Assembly (NCBI RefSeq): GCF_040807025.1 | Contig: NC_090943.1 | Coordinates: 120,293,900-120,357,899, forward strand | Length of the DNA stretch: 64,000 bases | DNA from: Struthio camelus | Taxonomy: Eukaryota > Chordata > Aves > Struthioniformes > Struthionidae | Direction: 5' to 3' | Shown here: one piece after another, positions 1 to 10,494 of the stretch | Layout of the letters: each line of letters begins with the position of its first letter | Position numbering within the stretch: the stretch's first letter is position 1 | The notes under the pieces: generated by a model | Told to the model about the DNA's origin: nothing | Databases searched by the model: none | Seen by the model: the letters and a program-made list of their open reading frames with translations, nothing else | Made by a program: the position numbers and the translations under genes

Positions 1-1630
1 ACCTACCTTTCTTTCTGTACTTCAAGAGAAGTGAGCTCAGCAGTGTCTGCAATCACATGTATGTGTGAATTCTTCAGGGGAGGATGGGGAATTTATAAAT
101 ATGGGAGTAGATACCTCTATAAATGCAGAGGTTTGCCTTCATAAGACTAAGAGATGGATCAGCTGTGGACAGCACTTAAGCCATTTAAGACATAGTGAAT
201 GCTGGACTAACTTTACTTAGCAGCTAAGCTTTCATTAGGATAAAGTCTGGTCTACCATGATGTCTATGGACCTGATAGGAAAAGTGGTGGGGGAGTGACT
301 GTTAGTTCTGGTAGCTATATAGCCTGGGGAATTTTCCATAAGCTGTTTTAATTCTGTGTCTGTAAATGGAACAGTGACAAAGCTAAGAACAGTTAGGGCT
401 TGTGCATTCTTATCCACCCCACTTTAAAAATATTGTCCATTTGTAAAAAACCCCAAAACTCAAAAACACCTATGCCCTTTTGGCAAAAACAAAACAAAGT
501 CACAAACTAACATGAAAGTCTGATACTTAAATGAACTTCCATAGAATCTAAGGATTGAAAAATGTTAAGCAAGTCTTAAAATGATAAAAATGCATTGCAC
601 CACAAACATTACACTAAGATTATGAATGCTGTAATTGTGGGATTTATTTTTTTCACCTTTAAAATGCCCACTCTTCATATCTTGACTGCAATATGGGTTC
701 AGGGCCATTCTCTGTACTAGTGTTACAGTGTTGTTAGTTCATGAGCAGCAACTCTTAAGAAGAGCAAATAACTACTTAATAAAAAGGCAGCAAAGACAGA
801 ATAGCAAGTAAACTCACTGTCATTCACCTGTTAAGTTCAGAATAAATGTCCCAACAACCATCAGCCAGCACTGATATATTTACCTTAATGAGATCCACCA
901 GTCTTACTGATAACAACTATGAGAAACCTTGCAAATTTGGAACTTAGAAAATATTTACCATTCCACTTATCAAGCTCACTTCCCCAGTGCCATGAGAAAA
1001 ACCTTCCAAGGCTCTTAATTGAACTGCTTGTATGAAACTGCCACTTGTCCTTTTCCTGTGTCTGACTAACAAACCAGGGGATAGATCTCCTCAGCATGCC
1101 TGTGAGTAGTTTTATTGTGCATGCCAAATATGCAACAGAGGGAATTCTTTTGTATATGCCTGTAGTAAATGATCGGTAATATCACAATGGGAGGAACTGG
1201 GTTCACCTAGTTTTGATTTTGTGCAGGTGTCTAATTTAACCTAGTTCTCTAAGCTCCTTCAAAAGTCAATGAAGAGAATCAGAAGAGGTGGGATGCCTTC
1301 TAGAGGTACTCATTTTAGAATGGGATGAAACTGCTTGCTGGAGTTGCCCATTCATTTTCACTGTCTTATTAAAAAGAACTGAGACAACTAGTTTAGGTAA
1401 GAGCTAAACTTTTAGATGGCTTAAAGTTAGGCAAGACTATCTCTTCCATAAATCCTACTTGAAAGGATTATTTCACTCTAGTCTATGACTAGATTACATG
1501 TTTGGAAATGGAGACATGTTATTTGGGATTAAGGGCTTTGATTTTCAATGGTGTCTTTTAGGTGGCAACATGGGATGGTGAAAGAGCCAGAGTACAGCTG
1601 AGTATTTTGCAGAATAATCAGTACTAGTCA
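1..1630. other. Unannotated flank, no gene seen
   Basis: AT-rich single-copy-looking sequence. The open frames here (up to about 80 codons) lack splice-site or codon-bias support and read as chance frames. No repeat family was recognised. It forms the left flank of the CR1 element. Confidence 0.6.
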
Positions 1631-1692
1631 TATTTTTCCATTTTTCCAACTCCATTTTTCCATATTTTTCCAACTCCACTGCAGTGGAGTTG
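1631..1692. repeat. Direct repeats plus 22-bp perfect palindrome at the CR1 5' junction
   Basis: The 14-mer TTTTTCCAACTCCA occurs at 1641-1654 and again at 1665-1678, and TATTTTTCCA occurs at 1631-1640 and 1663-1672. Directly after them, 1671-1692 is a perfect 22-bp palindrome with arms CAACTCCACTG and CAGTGGAGTTG and no spacer. The right arm is the first recognisable part of the CR1 copy, and the repeated left-hand motif is its inverted copy followed by T/A-rich filler. Inference: templated filler DNA made at the 5' junction of a truncated LINE insertion. Confidence 0.8.
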
Positions 1693-2430
1693 CCAGAGGG
1701 CTCTGTACTGTGTGAAATGGTACATCATAACACTGTTGAAGAGGGCTGGAAACTGGTCACTTCTTGTAGAAGGAGAAAGGCTCTTGCTCCTCCTCAAGAT
1801 TTGCCTTTGAGGAACAAGTTTAGCGCCCTCCAAGCTGAGGAGGAGCTGGGCATGGCTTCAAGGGAAGCAACTGGCCTGACAGACCTCGTGCCATGCGGGA
1901 ACACCCCAAAAAAGCAGCGAGTAATTGTTGTAGGTGACTCCCTGCTGCAGGGGACAGAGGCACCTATCTGTCGACCTGACCCCTTGTCTAGAGAGGTTTG
2001 CTGCCTGCCAGGGGCTCGAAAAAGAGATGTCGTGGAAAGACTGCCAAGGCTTGTCCATGCATCGAACTATTACCCTCTGCTGCTCTTCCATGTGGGTGCT
2101 AATGACACGAAAGGCAAATTGGAAAGGCAAATTGGAAAGGCAAATTGGAAAGGCAAATTGGAAACGGCTCTGGGAATGGTGGTCAGGGGTCTGGGAGCCC
2201 AGGTTGTTTTCTCCTCAATCCTGCCTGTGAGGGGAAAGGATGGGAGGAGGAGTAGATGAGTTTTCCAAGTTAACAACTGGCTGCGCCCCTGGTGTTGGCA
2301 GCAGGGTTTTGGTTCTATGACCATGGAACCCTGTTTGAAGATCGACAGCTGATGGAGAGAGATGGGATCCACCTTACCAAGCAGGGCACGCGTGTCTTTC
2401 TTTGCCAACAGATTGGCCAGCCTGGTACGG
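1684..2430 (+). pseudogene. CR1 ORF1 remnant with SGNH-hydrolase (esterase) domain
   Basis: The frame from 1684 encodes a hydrophilic N-terminal part, then the SGNH block I motif VVGDSLLQG (near 1930-1950), a conserved CCLPGAR-type stretch, and block III as GAND (near 2095-2106). After a TGA at 2257-2259 the same frame runs on as NNWLRPWCWQQG. It then shifts near 2305 into the next frame with FYDHGTLFEDR and block V as DGIHL (near 2362-2376), so the Ser, Gly, Asn and Asp/His motif positions are all still recognisable. CR1 and related LINE ORF1 proteins carry such an esterase domain and bind RNA in the retrotransposition particle; that role is family knowledge. The N terminus is truncated. A 13-bp repeat expansion lies just after block III. 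After the frame change the reading frame continues without a stop into ORF2 up to 3269. Confidence 0.9.
2113..2164 (+). repeat. Four perfect tandem copies of a 13-bp unit inside CR1 ORF1
   Basis: The unit GGCAAATTGGAAA is repeated exactly four times (2113-2125, 2126-2138, 2139-2151, 2152-2164). Three extra units add 39 bp, so the ORF1 reading frame is kept on both sides and a Lys-rich insert of about 13 residues results. The perfect identity of the copies suggests recent replication slippage. Confidence 0.97.
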
Positions 2431-2603
2431 AGGGCTTTAAACTAGGAAAGATGGGGGAAGGGGAATGGTATAGAGACACGGGAGTCAGTAAAACACCGCT
2501 CAAGTCAGGATGCCTCCAGCGGGTGCATGCAGCCAGGGGAGACAGCATGGGACATGGCTATGGAGAATCCTCTTGTATGTCTCCTAAGAAGCCTGCATGC
2601 TCG

Positions 2604-3269
2604 ATTGGCTCTTTGAAATGCCTGTACACCAATGCACGCAGCATGGGGAATAAGCAGGAAGAATTAGAGATCTGTGTGTGGTCACAGGGCCATGATCTCA
2701 TTGCAGTTACAGAGACATGGTGGGATAGCTCGCATGACTGGGATGCTGTCATGGATGGCTACGTGCTTTTTAGGAAAGACAGGCCAGGAAGGCGAGGTGG
2801 TGGAGTTGCCCTTTATGTGAGGGAGCAACTAGAATGTATGGAGCTGTGCCTCGGGGTGGATGAAGAGCAAGTTGAGAGCCTATGGGTAAGCATTAAAGGG
2901 CAGGGTAACATGGGTGACACTGTTGTGGGGGTCTACTACAGGCCACCTGACCAGGAAGAGGAAGTCGATGAGGCCTTCTACCGACAGCTGGAAGTAGCCT
3001 CACAATCACAGGCCCTGGTTCTCATGGGGGACTTCAGCCACCCTGACATCTGCTGGGAAGACAACACAGCTAGACACAAACAGTCGAGGAGGTTCCTGCA
3101 GAACACTGATGATAACTTCTTGACTGAGGTGGTGGAGACGCCAACGAGGAGAGGTGCATTGCTAGACCTTGTACGAACAAACAAACAAGGTCTAGTTAGA
3201 GAGGTGAAGGTTGGGGGCAGCCTTGGCTGCAGTGACCATGAGATGGTGGAGTTCAGGATCCTACAATGA
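2604..3269 (+). pseudogene. CR1 ORF2, APE-type endonuclease domain
   Basis: This frame encodes the N-terminal endonuclease of the CR1 polyprotein, which nicks target DNA to prime reverse transcription (family knowledge). Visible motifs: TNARS with the metal-site Asn (codon 2631-2633), TETWW with the catalytic Glu (codon 2712-2714), RGGGVALYV, VYYRPP, the GDF block (2625 bp region end to 3035) followed by PDICW, and the terminal SDH motif with Asp 3234-3236 and His 3237-3239. In the GDF block the residue after GDF is Ser (AGC, 3036-3038) where the family has catalytic Asn (GDFN). This alone would be expected to cripple the nuclease. The frame ends at TGA 3267-3269 just after the domain, then shifts near 3296. 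The true start codon is unclear because the frame is open upstream into ORF1 from 2292. Confidence 0.93.
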
Positions 3270-3297
3270 GGAAGCAGGACAATGAGTAGGATCGCAA

Positions 3298-5382
3298 GCC
3301 TTCAGGAGAGCTAACTTTGGCCTCTTCAGGGACCTACTTAGGGGAATCTCATGGGGTAGGGCCCTAGAAGAAAGGGGGGTCCAAGAAAGCTGGTTAATAT
3401 TCAAGTATCACTTCCTCCAGGCTCAAGACGAGTGCATCCCTCTGAGTAAGAAGTCGAGCAAAGCAGGCAGGAGACCTGCATGGATGAGCAAGGAACTCCT
3501 GGCCAAACTCCAACAGAAGAGGGAAGTCTACAGAACGTGGAAAAGGGGACAGGCCACTTGGGAGGAACATAGGGACGTTGTCAGAGTATGCAGGGATGCG
3601 ACAAGGAAGGCTAAGGCCCATTTGGAATGAAATCTGGCAAGGGATGTCAAGGACAACACGAAGAGCTTCTTCAAATACATTAATAGCAAAAAGAAGACTA
3701 GGGAAAACGTGGGCCCGCTGCTGAATGGGGCGGGTGCCCTGGTGACGAAGGATACAGAGAAGGCAGAGCTGCTGAACGCCTTCTTTGCTTCAGTCTTCAC
3801 TGCTAAGGCCAGCCCTCAGGAATTCCAGACCCTGGGGACAAGAGAGGAAGGCTGGAGAAAGGAAGACTCTCCCTTGGTCGAGGAGGATCAGGTTAGAGAT
3901 CTTTTGTCCAGACTTGACGTCCACAAATCCATGGGCCCCGATGGGACGCACCCACGAGTGCTGAGGGAGCTGGCAGATGTTATTGCTAGGCCACTCTCCA
4001 TCATTTTTGAAAGGTCCTGGAGATCGGGAGAGGGGCCTGAGGACTGGAAGAAAGCCAATGTCACCCCAGTCTTCCAAAAGGGCAAGAAGGAGGAGCCAGG
4101 GAACTACAGGCCTGCCAGCCTCACCTCCATCCCTGGAAAGGTGATGGAACAGCTCATCCTGGAGGCCATCTCTAAGCATCTGGAGGACAAGAAGGAGATC
4201 AGGAGTAGTCAGCATGGATTCACCAAAGGGAAATCATGCTTGACCAATCTGATAGCCTTCTATGCTGGAATGACTGGCTGGGTAGATGAGGGCAGAGCAG
4301 TGGATGTTGTCTTTCTGGACTTCAGCAAGGCTTTGGACACTGTCTCCCATCACATCCTCCTAGGTAAGCTCAGGAAGTGTGGGTTAGATGAGTGGAGAGT
4401 GAGGTGGATTGAGAACTGGCTGGACGGCAGAGCTCAGAGGGTTGTGGTCAGTGGCACAGAGTCTAGTTGGAGGCCTGTAGCTAGCTGTGTCCCCCAGGGG
4501 TCAATACTGGGTGCAGTCTTGTTCAATGTATTCATCAGTGATTTAGATGAAGGGACAGAGTGCACTCTCAGCAAGTTTGCGGATGATCCAAAACTGGGAG
4601 GAGTGGCTGACACACCAGAAGGCTGGGCTGCCATTCAGAGGGACCTCAACAGGCTGGAGAGTTGGGTGGAGGAACCTCATGACATTCAACAAAGGCAAGT
4701 GCAGAGACCCGCACCTAGGGAGGAATAAGCCCATGCACCAGTACAGGCTGGGGGTTGACCTGCTGCAAAGCAGCTCTGCAGAGAAGGACCTGGGAGTCCT
4801 GGTGGACAACAAGTTAAGCATGAGCCAGCAACGTGCCCTTGTGGCCAGGAGGGCCAATGGTCTCCTGGGGTGCGTTAGGCAGAGTGTTGCCAGCAGGTCG
4901 AGGCAGGTGATCCTGCCCCTCTACTCAGCCCTGGGGAGGCCTCACCTGGAGTACTGTGTCCAGTTCTGGGCTCCCCAGTACAAGAGAGACATGGAGCTCC
5001 TGGAGAGAGTCCAGCGGAGGGCTACCAAGATGATGAGGGGACTTGGAGCATCTCTCCTCTGAAGAAAGGCTGCGAGAGCTGGGCCTGTTCAGCCTAGAGA
5101 AGAGAAGACTGAGAGGCGATCTCATCAATGTTTACAAGTATCTGAAGGGAGGGGGGGTGTCAAGAGGATGAGGCCAGTCTCTTCTTCCTGGTGCCCACTG
5201 ACAGAACAAGAGGCAACGGTCCTAGACTGAACCACAGGAAGTTCCATCTGAACCTGAGGAAAAACTTCTTTCCTGTGCGGGTGACAGAGCACTGGCACAG
5301 GTTGCTCAGAGAGGTAGTGGAGTCTCCTTCCCTGGAGATATTCAAAACCTGCCTGGATGCGATCCTGGGCAATGTGCTGTAG
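3298..5382 (+). pseudogene. CR1 ORF2, reverse transcriptase and C-terminal region
   Basis: From 3298 the frame encodes the linker between endonuclease and RT ([13 protein letters not shown] start, then a Lys/Arg-rich helix-forming stretch), is stopped once by TGA 3628-3630, and continues through the RT. RT landmarks: [32 protein letters not shown], box [14 protein letters not shown] with catalytic Asp at 4318-4320, PQGSILG, and box C FADD at 4576-4587 with both Asp present. Near 4670 the frame shifts to the one encoding [10 protein letters not shown] through [30 protein letters not shown]. Near 5038 it shifts again ([28 protein letters not shown]). At the G7 run 5151-5157 it shifts a third time, into the frame encoding RTRGNGPRLNHRKFHLNLRK and ending at TAG 5380-5382. 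The C-terminal part matches the usual CR1 tail. Catalytic RT residues survive but the reading frame does not. Confidence 0.94.
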
Positions 5383-5431
5383 AGGACCCTGCTTGAGCAG
5401 GGGGGTTGGACTAGATGATCTCCAGAGGTCA

Positions 5432-8400
5432 GACACTTAATTCAAGTGAATTTTAGTATCAAAGTTTTGGTAGGTTGGGCAAAATAAAGCATTCATACTA
5501 ATGCTTCTAGAAAAGAAATTACTGTTTCTAGTATGTATACAATTGATATTTAATTAATATGAAGAAATTAAAGCAGAAGATTGCCTTGTGTGGCTTTTTT
5601 TTTTTTGAGTTATGGAAACCTACAATTTCTGAGGTGTGATGCATCAAGTTATCCGTGATTGTTTGCATGTAACGAGCAAGATAAATATAAATACAGTCTT
5701 TAGTCCAGAGAATGATCTAAGCTGATCACTTTCGCTTTCAAAAAAAGGTTGGGAATTGTTGAGAAGTTTGTGCTAATATCTAGAAAGGGGGGAAACTGAT
5801 CTTTATTTCTATAATGAGCAATTCCTACTAGCTAAAATATTTAGAACACTGTATCTAAAGGGATCTTATTCCTATTGCCTTCTAAACCCTAAAATATGAA
5901 GAAAGTGAAGAAAATGCAATCCATTATGCGGCTTCATTATTTAACAATATCCTATCACTTTCTGTAGTTCCACTGGGGGCTCATCAATCTTTGTACAAAC
6001 TGTAATGTCATATTATGTTCTTACACAATCCTTTATAGCAGAAGATAATATAGATGGTGGTTATCTTGCCTTGTGAATATGACTATGGCTAAAACCCAAC
6101 AGGTGAAGAATCGTTTTCTGTGTTGATGAAATGCGTAGTCAGAGATCAGAAAACGCTGCTTGCTAAACTAGGTGCTTTTCTGATGCTGCCTCTTTACCTC
6201 AGTATTAACTGACATTGCTTCCCAAAGTGAGCCTCTAATTGGTGTGTGACAGCATGTCTGCTGTCAATAATTCCTAATGATTGACTCCAATTTCTCACTG
6301 CTCAAGCAGTGCACTTTGTTGTATCCCTCAAATGTTCTTTTGTTCTCTTTGCCTGTACGTTCTCCAAACTGTGTGGTCCCTCCTTTATTTCACTATAGCA
6401 GCTGCTTTGGCATTCTGTGTCTTCTATTTCAGATACATGACTGGCTCAGCACGTTTGCGCTGTGAATATCATGGCTTCAAACCCTGAAAGACTTTTATGT
6501 TCCAAAACGTTATTGTTACAGATTTTATCCTGCCATCTGATGTGCAATATGGCACACAGATGGCACAGACAAAACCACCCTACAAGCTGTAAATGTTGAT
6601 AGTCAAAATAAAAAGTTGGAAGAAAACATATAAAGAACATGCTGCTTCCTTTTTAAAAAAGCAAAACAAAAATAAGTCCAAACAAGAAAAGATTTATTGT
6701 GTTAAAGCTACCAGAATAATTCTCACTCGTGCAGTAAACACCTCTATGTAAAATTAAACAGCTTGCAATGTCAAGGGAAATCTAGCCTGCAATAACTGGG
6801 TTCAGTTTAGATATAATTAAGTAATCTGGTTCAGAATAATCATATGTTACAGAAAGTTTTTACATTACCTTGCTTCCAAATCTCTTGTGTATTTTTAAAG
6901 TAATAATAATGGCAGTCTAAATCTGTCCAGGGTCACATGACGACATGAGGTCTCAAGAGCCTGAGACTGATATTGTTTAATTCTATTACATTTCGCCGAG
7001 TATAAACAGCACAATTAACATATACAACATACAAGTGGATGTATTAGAACAGCACTCTAAATTCTCTTGCAGTTATCAATTAAGTGTATACCGTAGAACA
7101 GGTTAAGCCGCAAAGTTTCAGGACCTGATCCATTTCCTACTGACTTGACAAAGTCTCTTAAATTCCACTTCAGCTAAATTTTTAGTTATCTATTTTAAGG
7201 ATCGTATTATTAGCATCTTTATAAACATACAGATACCACTATCGTTATGCTCAGAGACATGTGTTCGGATAAAGCACAGCTGAAGTTCAGCTCTAAGCAA
7301 CTGAAGCATGTGAATTGTCCAGTGAAAATTGACTGGTTTGGCTATTTACATAATAAAAATTACATAATCTTCTCAGAATCGAAGTAGTCAATGAATGAAG
7401 TAGTTGAAAAGCTTTACTTAGTTTGTTTTTGAAAGCTGTGACACATAAAAGAGTTGTGGAGCTCATGGTTTTAACCAAAGATGTTGGTAGGAAAAAAGCA
7501 TGCATCCAGAGATACCCACTTGTAACATATGGATGCATAAGCTGCACAGATATATGTGTTGCATGATCTGAAATGGCTTGATAATTCTTTCCTGGCAAGC
7601 TTGCTATGAAGATTGCACAAAATACACCCAACCTTTCGTCTCTCATTTATCTACAGATACACGCATTATTACTCTTTCATATTCCATTCAATGAAGTTAA
7701 GTGAAAATTAGCATGGCATGAAAAAAGCATCGCTCAAATTAAAATAAAGCAAAAGAAAACCAACAGTGAACTACCAAAAAAAAAAGAAGGCTAACTTTAT
7801 TGAATGTTTGAAACCATCTATGTTATGTATAGGACAGAGCCTGTTTCCTCTTTCTGGACTAAGTAGAAGTACAGCAGTACTATAACATCTCTGTGCTATC
7901 TCTGTTTTCTCCAAGAGGTATGCACAAATTTCTCTGTACAACTTTCTGATGAAAAGTCTCACTGCCTGTGGTAATGAGAACACTCACTAGGATGCTGGAA
8001 CTTAATATTTGAACCTGCAAATACCTAAGAAAAGGATGTGAGAAAGGTGCTGAACATCTTTTCCTCAACCTCATGCAGCAAGTTACTGTCAAATAAAACA
8101 ATACCACTTTTTTGCCAGTCTTGCTGCTGAGGCAGAAGGATTAGACACAGTGTTACGTAAGATGAGCCTTTCATATCTATCATATCTCCTGAGAGGAGAT
8201 GGAGTCTCAGGGAGCCTCCCCTTGAAAAGAGGAAAGTGAAAAAGAGAGGAGATGGTTCATATGGGGCTTAATCAATCAAAGGTAAAAGGAAGAAAATGCA
8301 AAATCAATTTTCCACAGTTCTATGCATACTTACCCTCTGAGTGCCCTGCTGCAATATTAGTCTCCTTCCCACGCTTCTGCTAAGTCTGACCTTCATCTTT
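5432..8400. other. No gene recognised
   Basis: AT-rich sequence with short chance frames only (the longest is about 117 codons on the minus strand at 7293-7646, with no domain or splice support). No repeat family was recognised with confidence. Confidence 0.55.
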
Positions 8401-9009
8401 ATACACACTAAGAATCCTTCAAAATCGCTGTTTTTCCACCTAGACCCTGGCTCCATTTACAGCTTTTAATGTTCCAGATCTTTGTCTTTCCATCCCCTCC
8501 AACACACCAGATGCCGTCATCTCTGTCTTGCCTTGACCTCTGTTCCATTTAATTCCCAACATGAGTATGCTCAGTGCCTTTCTCTGTTCCACCTCCAGCA
8601 TCCTCCTTGCACAGGAAACCCCTTCAGCTTCAACTTTACCACTCTTATACTGGCTCAGTCTCTGGCTATTCACAAAACAAAACATGAAGTGACCCAGCTG
8701 AAGTTGCGACCTGACTCTGCCCACTGCATGTCCAGTGCCACCTCTCACAGTGATAGCTACGTGTGCTTCCAGTGCCATTTTCTGCCTTCCCCAGCCACTA
8801 GGCCACATCTGATTTATGACCAACGTGCTGTGATCCCCTCTACCCAAAGGCTCACTTTTAGCTTCTGCTCAGTACAGACGATACATCTTTTCTAGCTCAA
8901 TCTCTAATCTCCTCCTGTACATACATGGACCTCTTTGGACATTTTTTAATCATTTCAGACTCCTACCCTTGCCTCCACTTCTGCTCTTCCTTCTCTCCCA
9001 CTCCGCTTC
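8401..9009. other. Pyrimidine-rich stretch upstream of the CpG island
   Basis: The + strand is strongly C/T-biased, and both strands hold a coincidental open frame of about 135 codons (8482-8895 + and 8440-8847 -). Neither has a recognisable domain. The mirrored openness is what compositional bias produces. It may be an old degraded repeat. A role as upstream promoter sequence is possible but not shown. Confidence 0.45.
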
Positions 9010-9379
9010 TCTGTTATCCAGCCGTAAAGCCCCTGCTCCTTAGCGGTCTCCGAGCATCCCCAAAGCTGCCGCATCCCTCACACAACCGACTCACAGGCTC
9101 TTGACGCTTCCCAGCGCCTGCCTTTACTGCCTGCCACGCAGGGACCGTGGCCGCCCCCTCTCCGCAGCTCCCTCGGCACCGCACCCCCCGCCTCAGCCCT
9201 CTCCCGCCCGGCAAACCGTGGCCGCCATGTCGCTGCCTCCCGGGCCTACCTGCCCCGCCGCCCCCTCCTTTCGCGAGGCCTGACCGCCCGCCCCTTCACC
9301 CGACAGCGGCTCCCCCGTTTCTACAGCCTGCCCTCCACCCCGCCGTCCTTCCCTTCGCTGCTCGCCGCCCCCGGGCCCG

Positions 9380-9667
9380 CTCTCTCCCCGCTGTCAGAGC
9401 AGGAGGGGCGGCACCTGCGAGCCCGCCCCCTTCTCCTCCCCTCGCCTCCCCTCCCCTCCTCCCGCCGGAGAGAGAGACCGAGACCCGCAGGGGGACGGCA
9501 GCACCGAGGGCGCCGCGCCGCGCCGGTTAGCCGCCGAGCGCCGTCGCTCGGTGTGAGGGGAGGGAGGGGGGAAATCACAAAAGAAAAGAAAAGAAAGAAA
9601 ACAGGGAAAAAAGTGAGGGAGGGGTAGAAGGAAAGCGCTTCGACTTCTTCCCTCTCTGCCCAGCAAG
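9380..9667 (+). other. Probable non-coding first exon (5' UTR) of an unidentified gene
   Basis: The right boundary is a textbook donor, AAG|GTAAGG, with GT at 9668-9669. From about 9284 to the donor there is no ATG on the + strand, so a transcript starting here would carry an untranslated leader spliced to a downstream coding exon. Start 9380 is arbitrary: the transcription start cannot be fixed from sequence. The exon has a GC-rich 5' half and then a purine-rich tail with AAAAG-type repeats (about 9579-9600). The first in-frame coding exon was not recognised in the following 54 kb, so the first intron would be long. An alternative donor, AAG|GTAGCG, lies near 9746. The gene cannot be named from this exon. 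Confidence 0.6.
9534..9551 (+). other. GC-rich hairpin in the putative 5' UTR exon
   Basis: CCGAGCG (9534-9540) and CGCTCGG (9545-9551) are perfect 7-bp inverted arms around a CCGT loop, with a possible outer G-T wobble pair. A stable leader hairpin about 116 nt upstream of the donor could affect scanning or splicing. This is inference only. Confidence 0.6.
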
Positions 9668-10419
9668 GTAAGGGAGCGGCGGGGGCGCTCAGGAGAGCCT
9701 GGGCTTTACTTGCCTTTTTCGCTGGTTTCTGCGGAGGGCAAAAAGGTAGCGGTGCGGGGGCAGGCAGGGAGCGGCGACCCGCTGGCTGGCTGCCGGTGTC
9801 AGTCACCCTGCGGAGCGCAGCCGGCGCCGGGGACGGGCCGCCGGCTGCCCGCGGCGCTGCTGGGTTGCGGGCAGTGTCACTCGCGGGCCGCCGGTGCCCG
9901 CCCCCCGGGGGGCTCCAGCCCTTTGTTACCGTCGTTTTGGGGCTAGGGGAAAACGACTCCGCGTCGATGGGGCAAGGCGAGGGTGGCAGAGCCCCGGGCG
10001 GGCGGAGAAAGCTCCTACTGCCAGCAAAAACCGTTCCCGGCGGGCGGCAGGCAGCAAATGTGCGGGGAGAGGGGGAGGCGAGGACGGCGGGGAGAGCGGG
10101 CGGGTGGGACCGGGGGGTGCAGGTGGCTGTGCCGGAGAGCGGGCGGGCGGGCGAGCTCACCCGCGCTGCGCCGCGCCGCGCCGCCGTGCCGGCCGCCGCC
10201 GGCAGGGGGCTCGGCTGCGTCGCCCTCCGCGCCCGGGCGGGCTTCGCCTCAGGGGGAGAGCGGGGACGGTTCCTTGTCCTTGTTCCGGTTCCTTGCGTTT
10301 TTGGCCGTGTCCAGGCTCGTTCTGAGCGGGGCAGCACACGGCGCCGGGTCCCCTTTCCGTGGGGGGAGCCTTGTCCCTGCGGCGTGTGCTGGCGCTGAGG
10401 GGTGGCAGGGGGGAGACGG

Positions 10420-10494
10420 GGGTCGCTGCCGCGGCGGCCGGTAACGGTCGGGCTGGCGCGGGTCGCTGCCGCGGCGGCCGGTAACGGTCGGGCT
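10420..10494. repeat. Two copies of a 35-bp GC-rich unit, period 40 bp
   Basis: The 35-bp stretch starting GGGTCGCTGCCGCGG at 10420 recurs exactly from 10460, separated by five bases. It lies at the right edge of the CpG island, downstream of the first-exon donor. Each copy has CCGCGGCGGCCGG and TAACGG (Myb-like) cores, so any bound factor would have duplicated sites. Confidence 0.95.

Larger units (their letters stand above)
1684..5431 (+). mobile_element. CR1-family LINE retrotransposon, near full length, inactivated
   Basis: This is a non-LTR retrotransposon of the Chicken Repeat 1 family. Reading left to right it shows an ORF1 with an SGNH-hydrolase-like domain, an ORF2 with an APE-type endonuclease, a reverse transcriptase with a FADD box, a CR1-type C-terminal region, and the characteristic 3' segment around 5380-5431 (GGACCCTGCTTGAGCAGG followed by GGTTGGACTAGATGATCTCC). 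About 3.75 kb survives; full CR1 elements are around 4.5 kb, so the 5' part of ORF1 and the 5' UTR are missing. The usual terminal octamer microsatellite (ATTCTRTG type) is not visible after 5431, so the extreme 3' end is lost or altered. Lesions: TGA at 2257-2259, frame change near 2305, TGA at 3267-3269, frame change near 3296, TGA at 3628-3630, and frame changes near 4670, near 5038 and at the G-run 5151-5157. The copy cannot encode intact proteins. CR1 mobilises through target-primed reverse transcription. Confidence 0.96.

Noticed and set aside
8440..8895. Mirrored 135-137-codon frames on both strands
   Set aside because: Compositional C/T bias explains the openness. There is no domain or splice support.
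9321..10444. Long overlapping frames of 140-340 codons on both strands in the CpG island
   Set aside because: High G+C removes stop codons in all frames. The products are low-complexity Arg/Pro/Ala/Gly-rich and frames overlap on both strands, so they are compositional artefacts.
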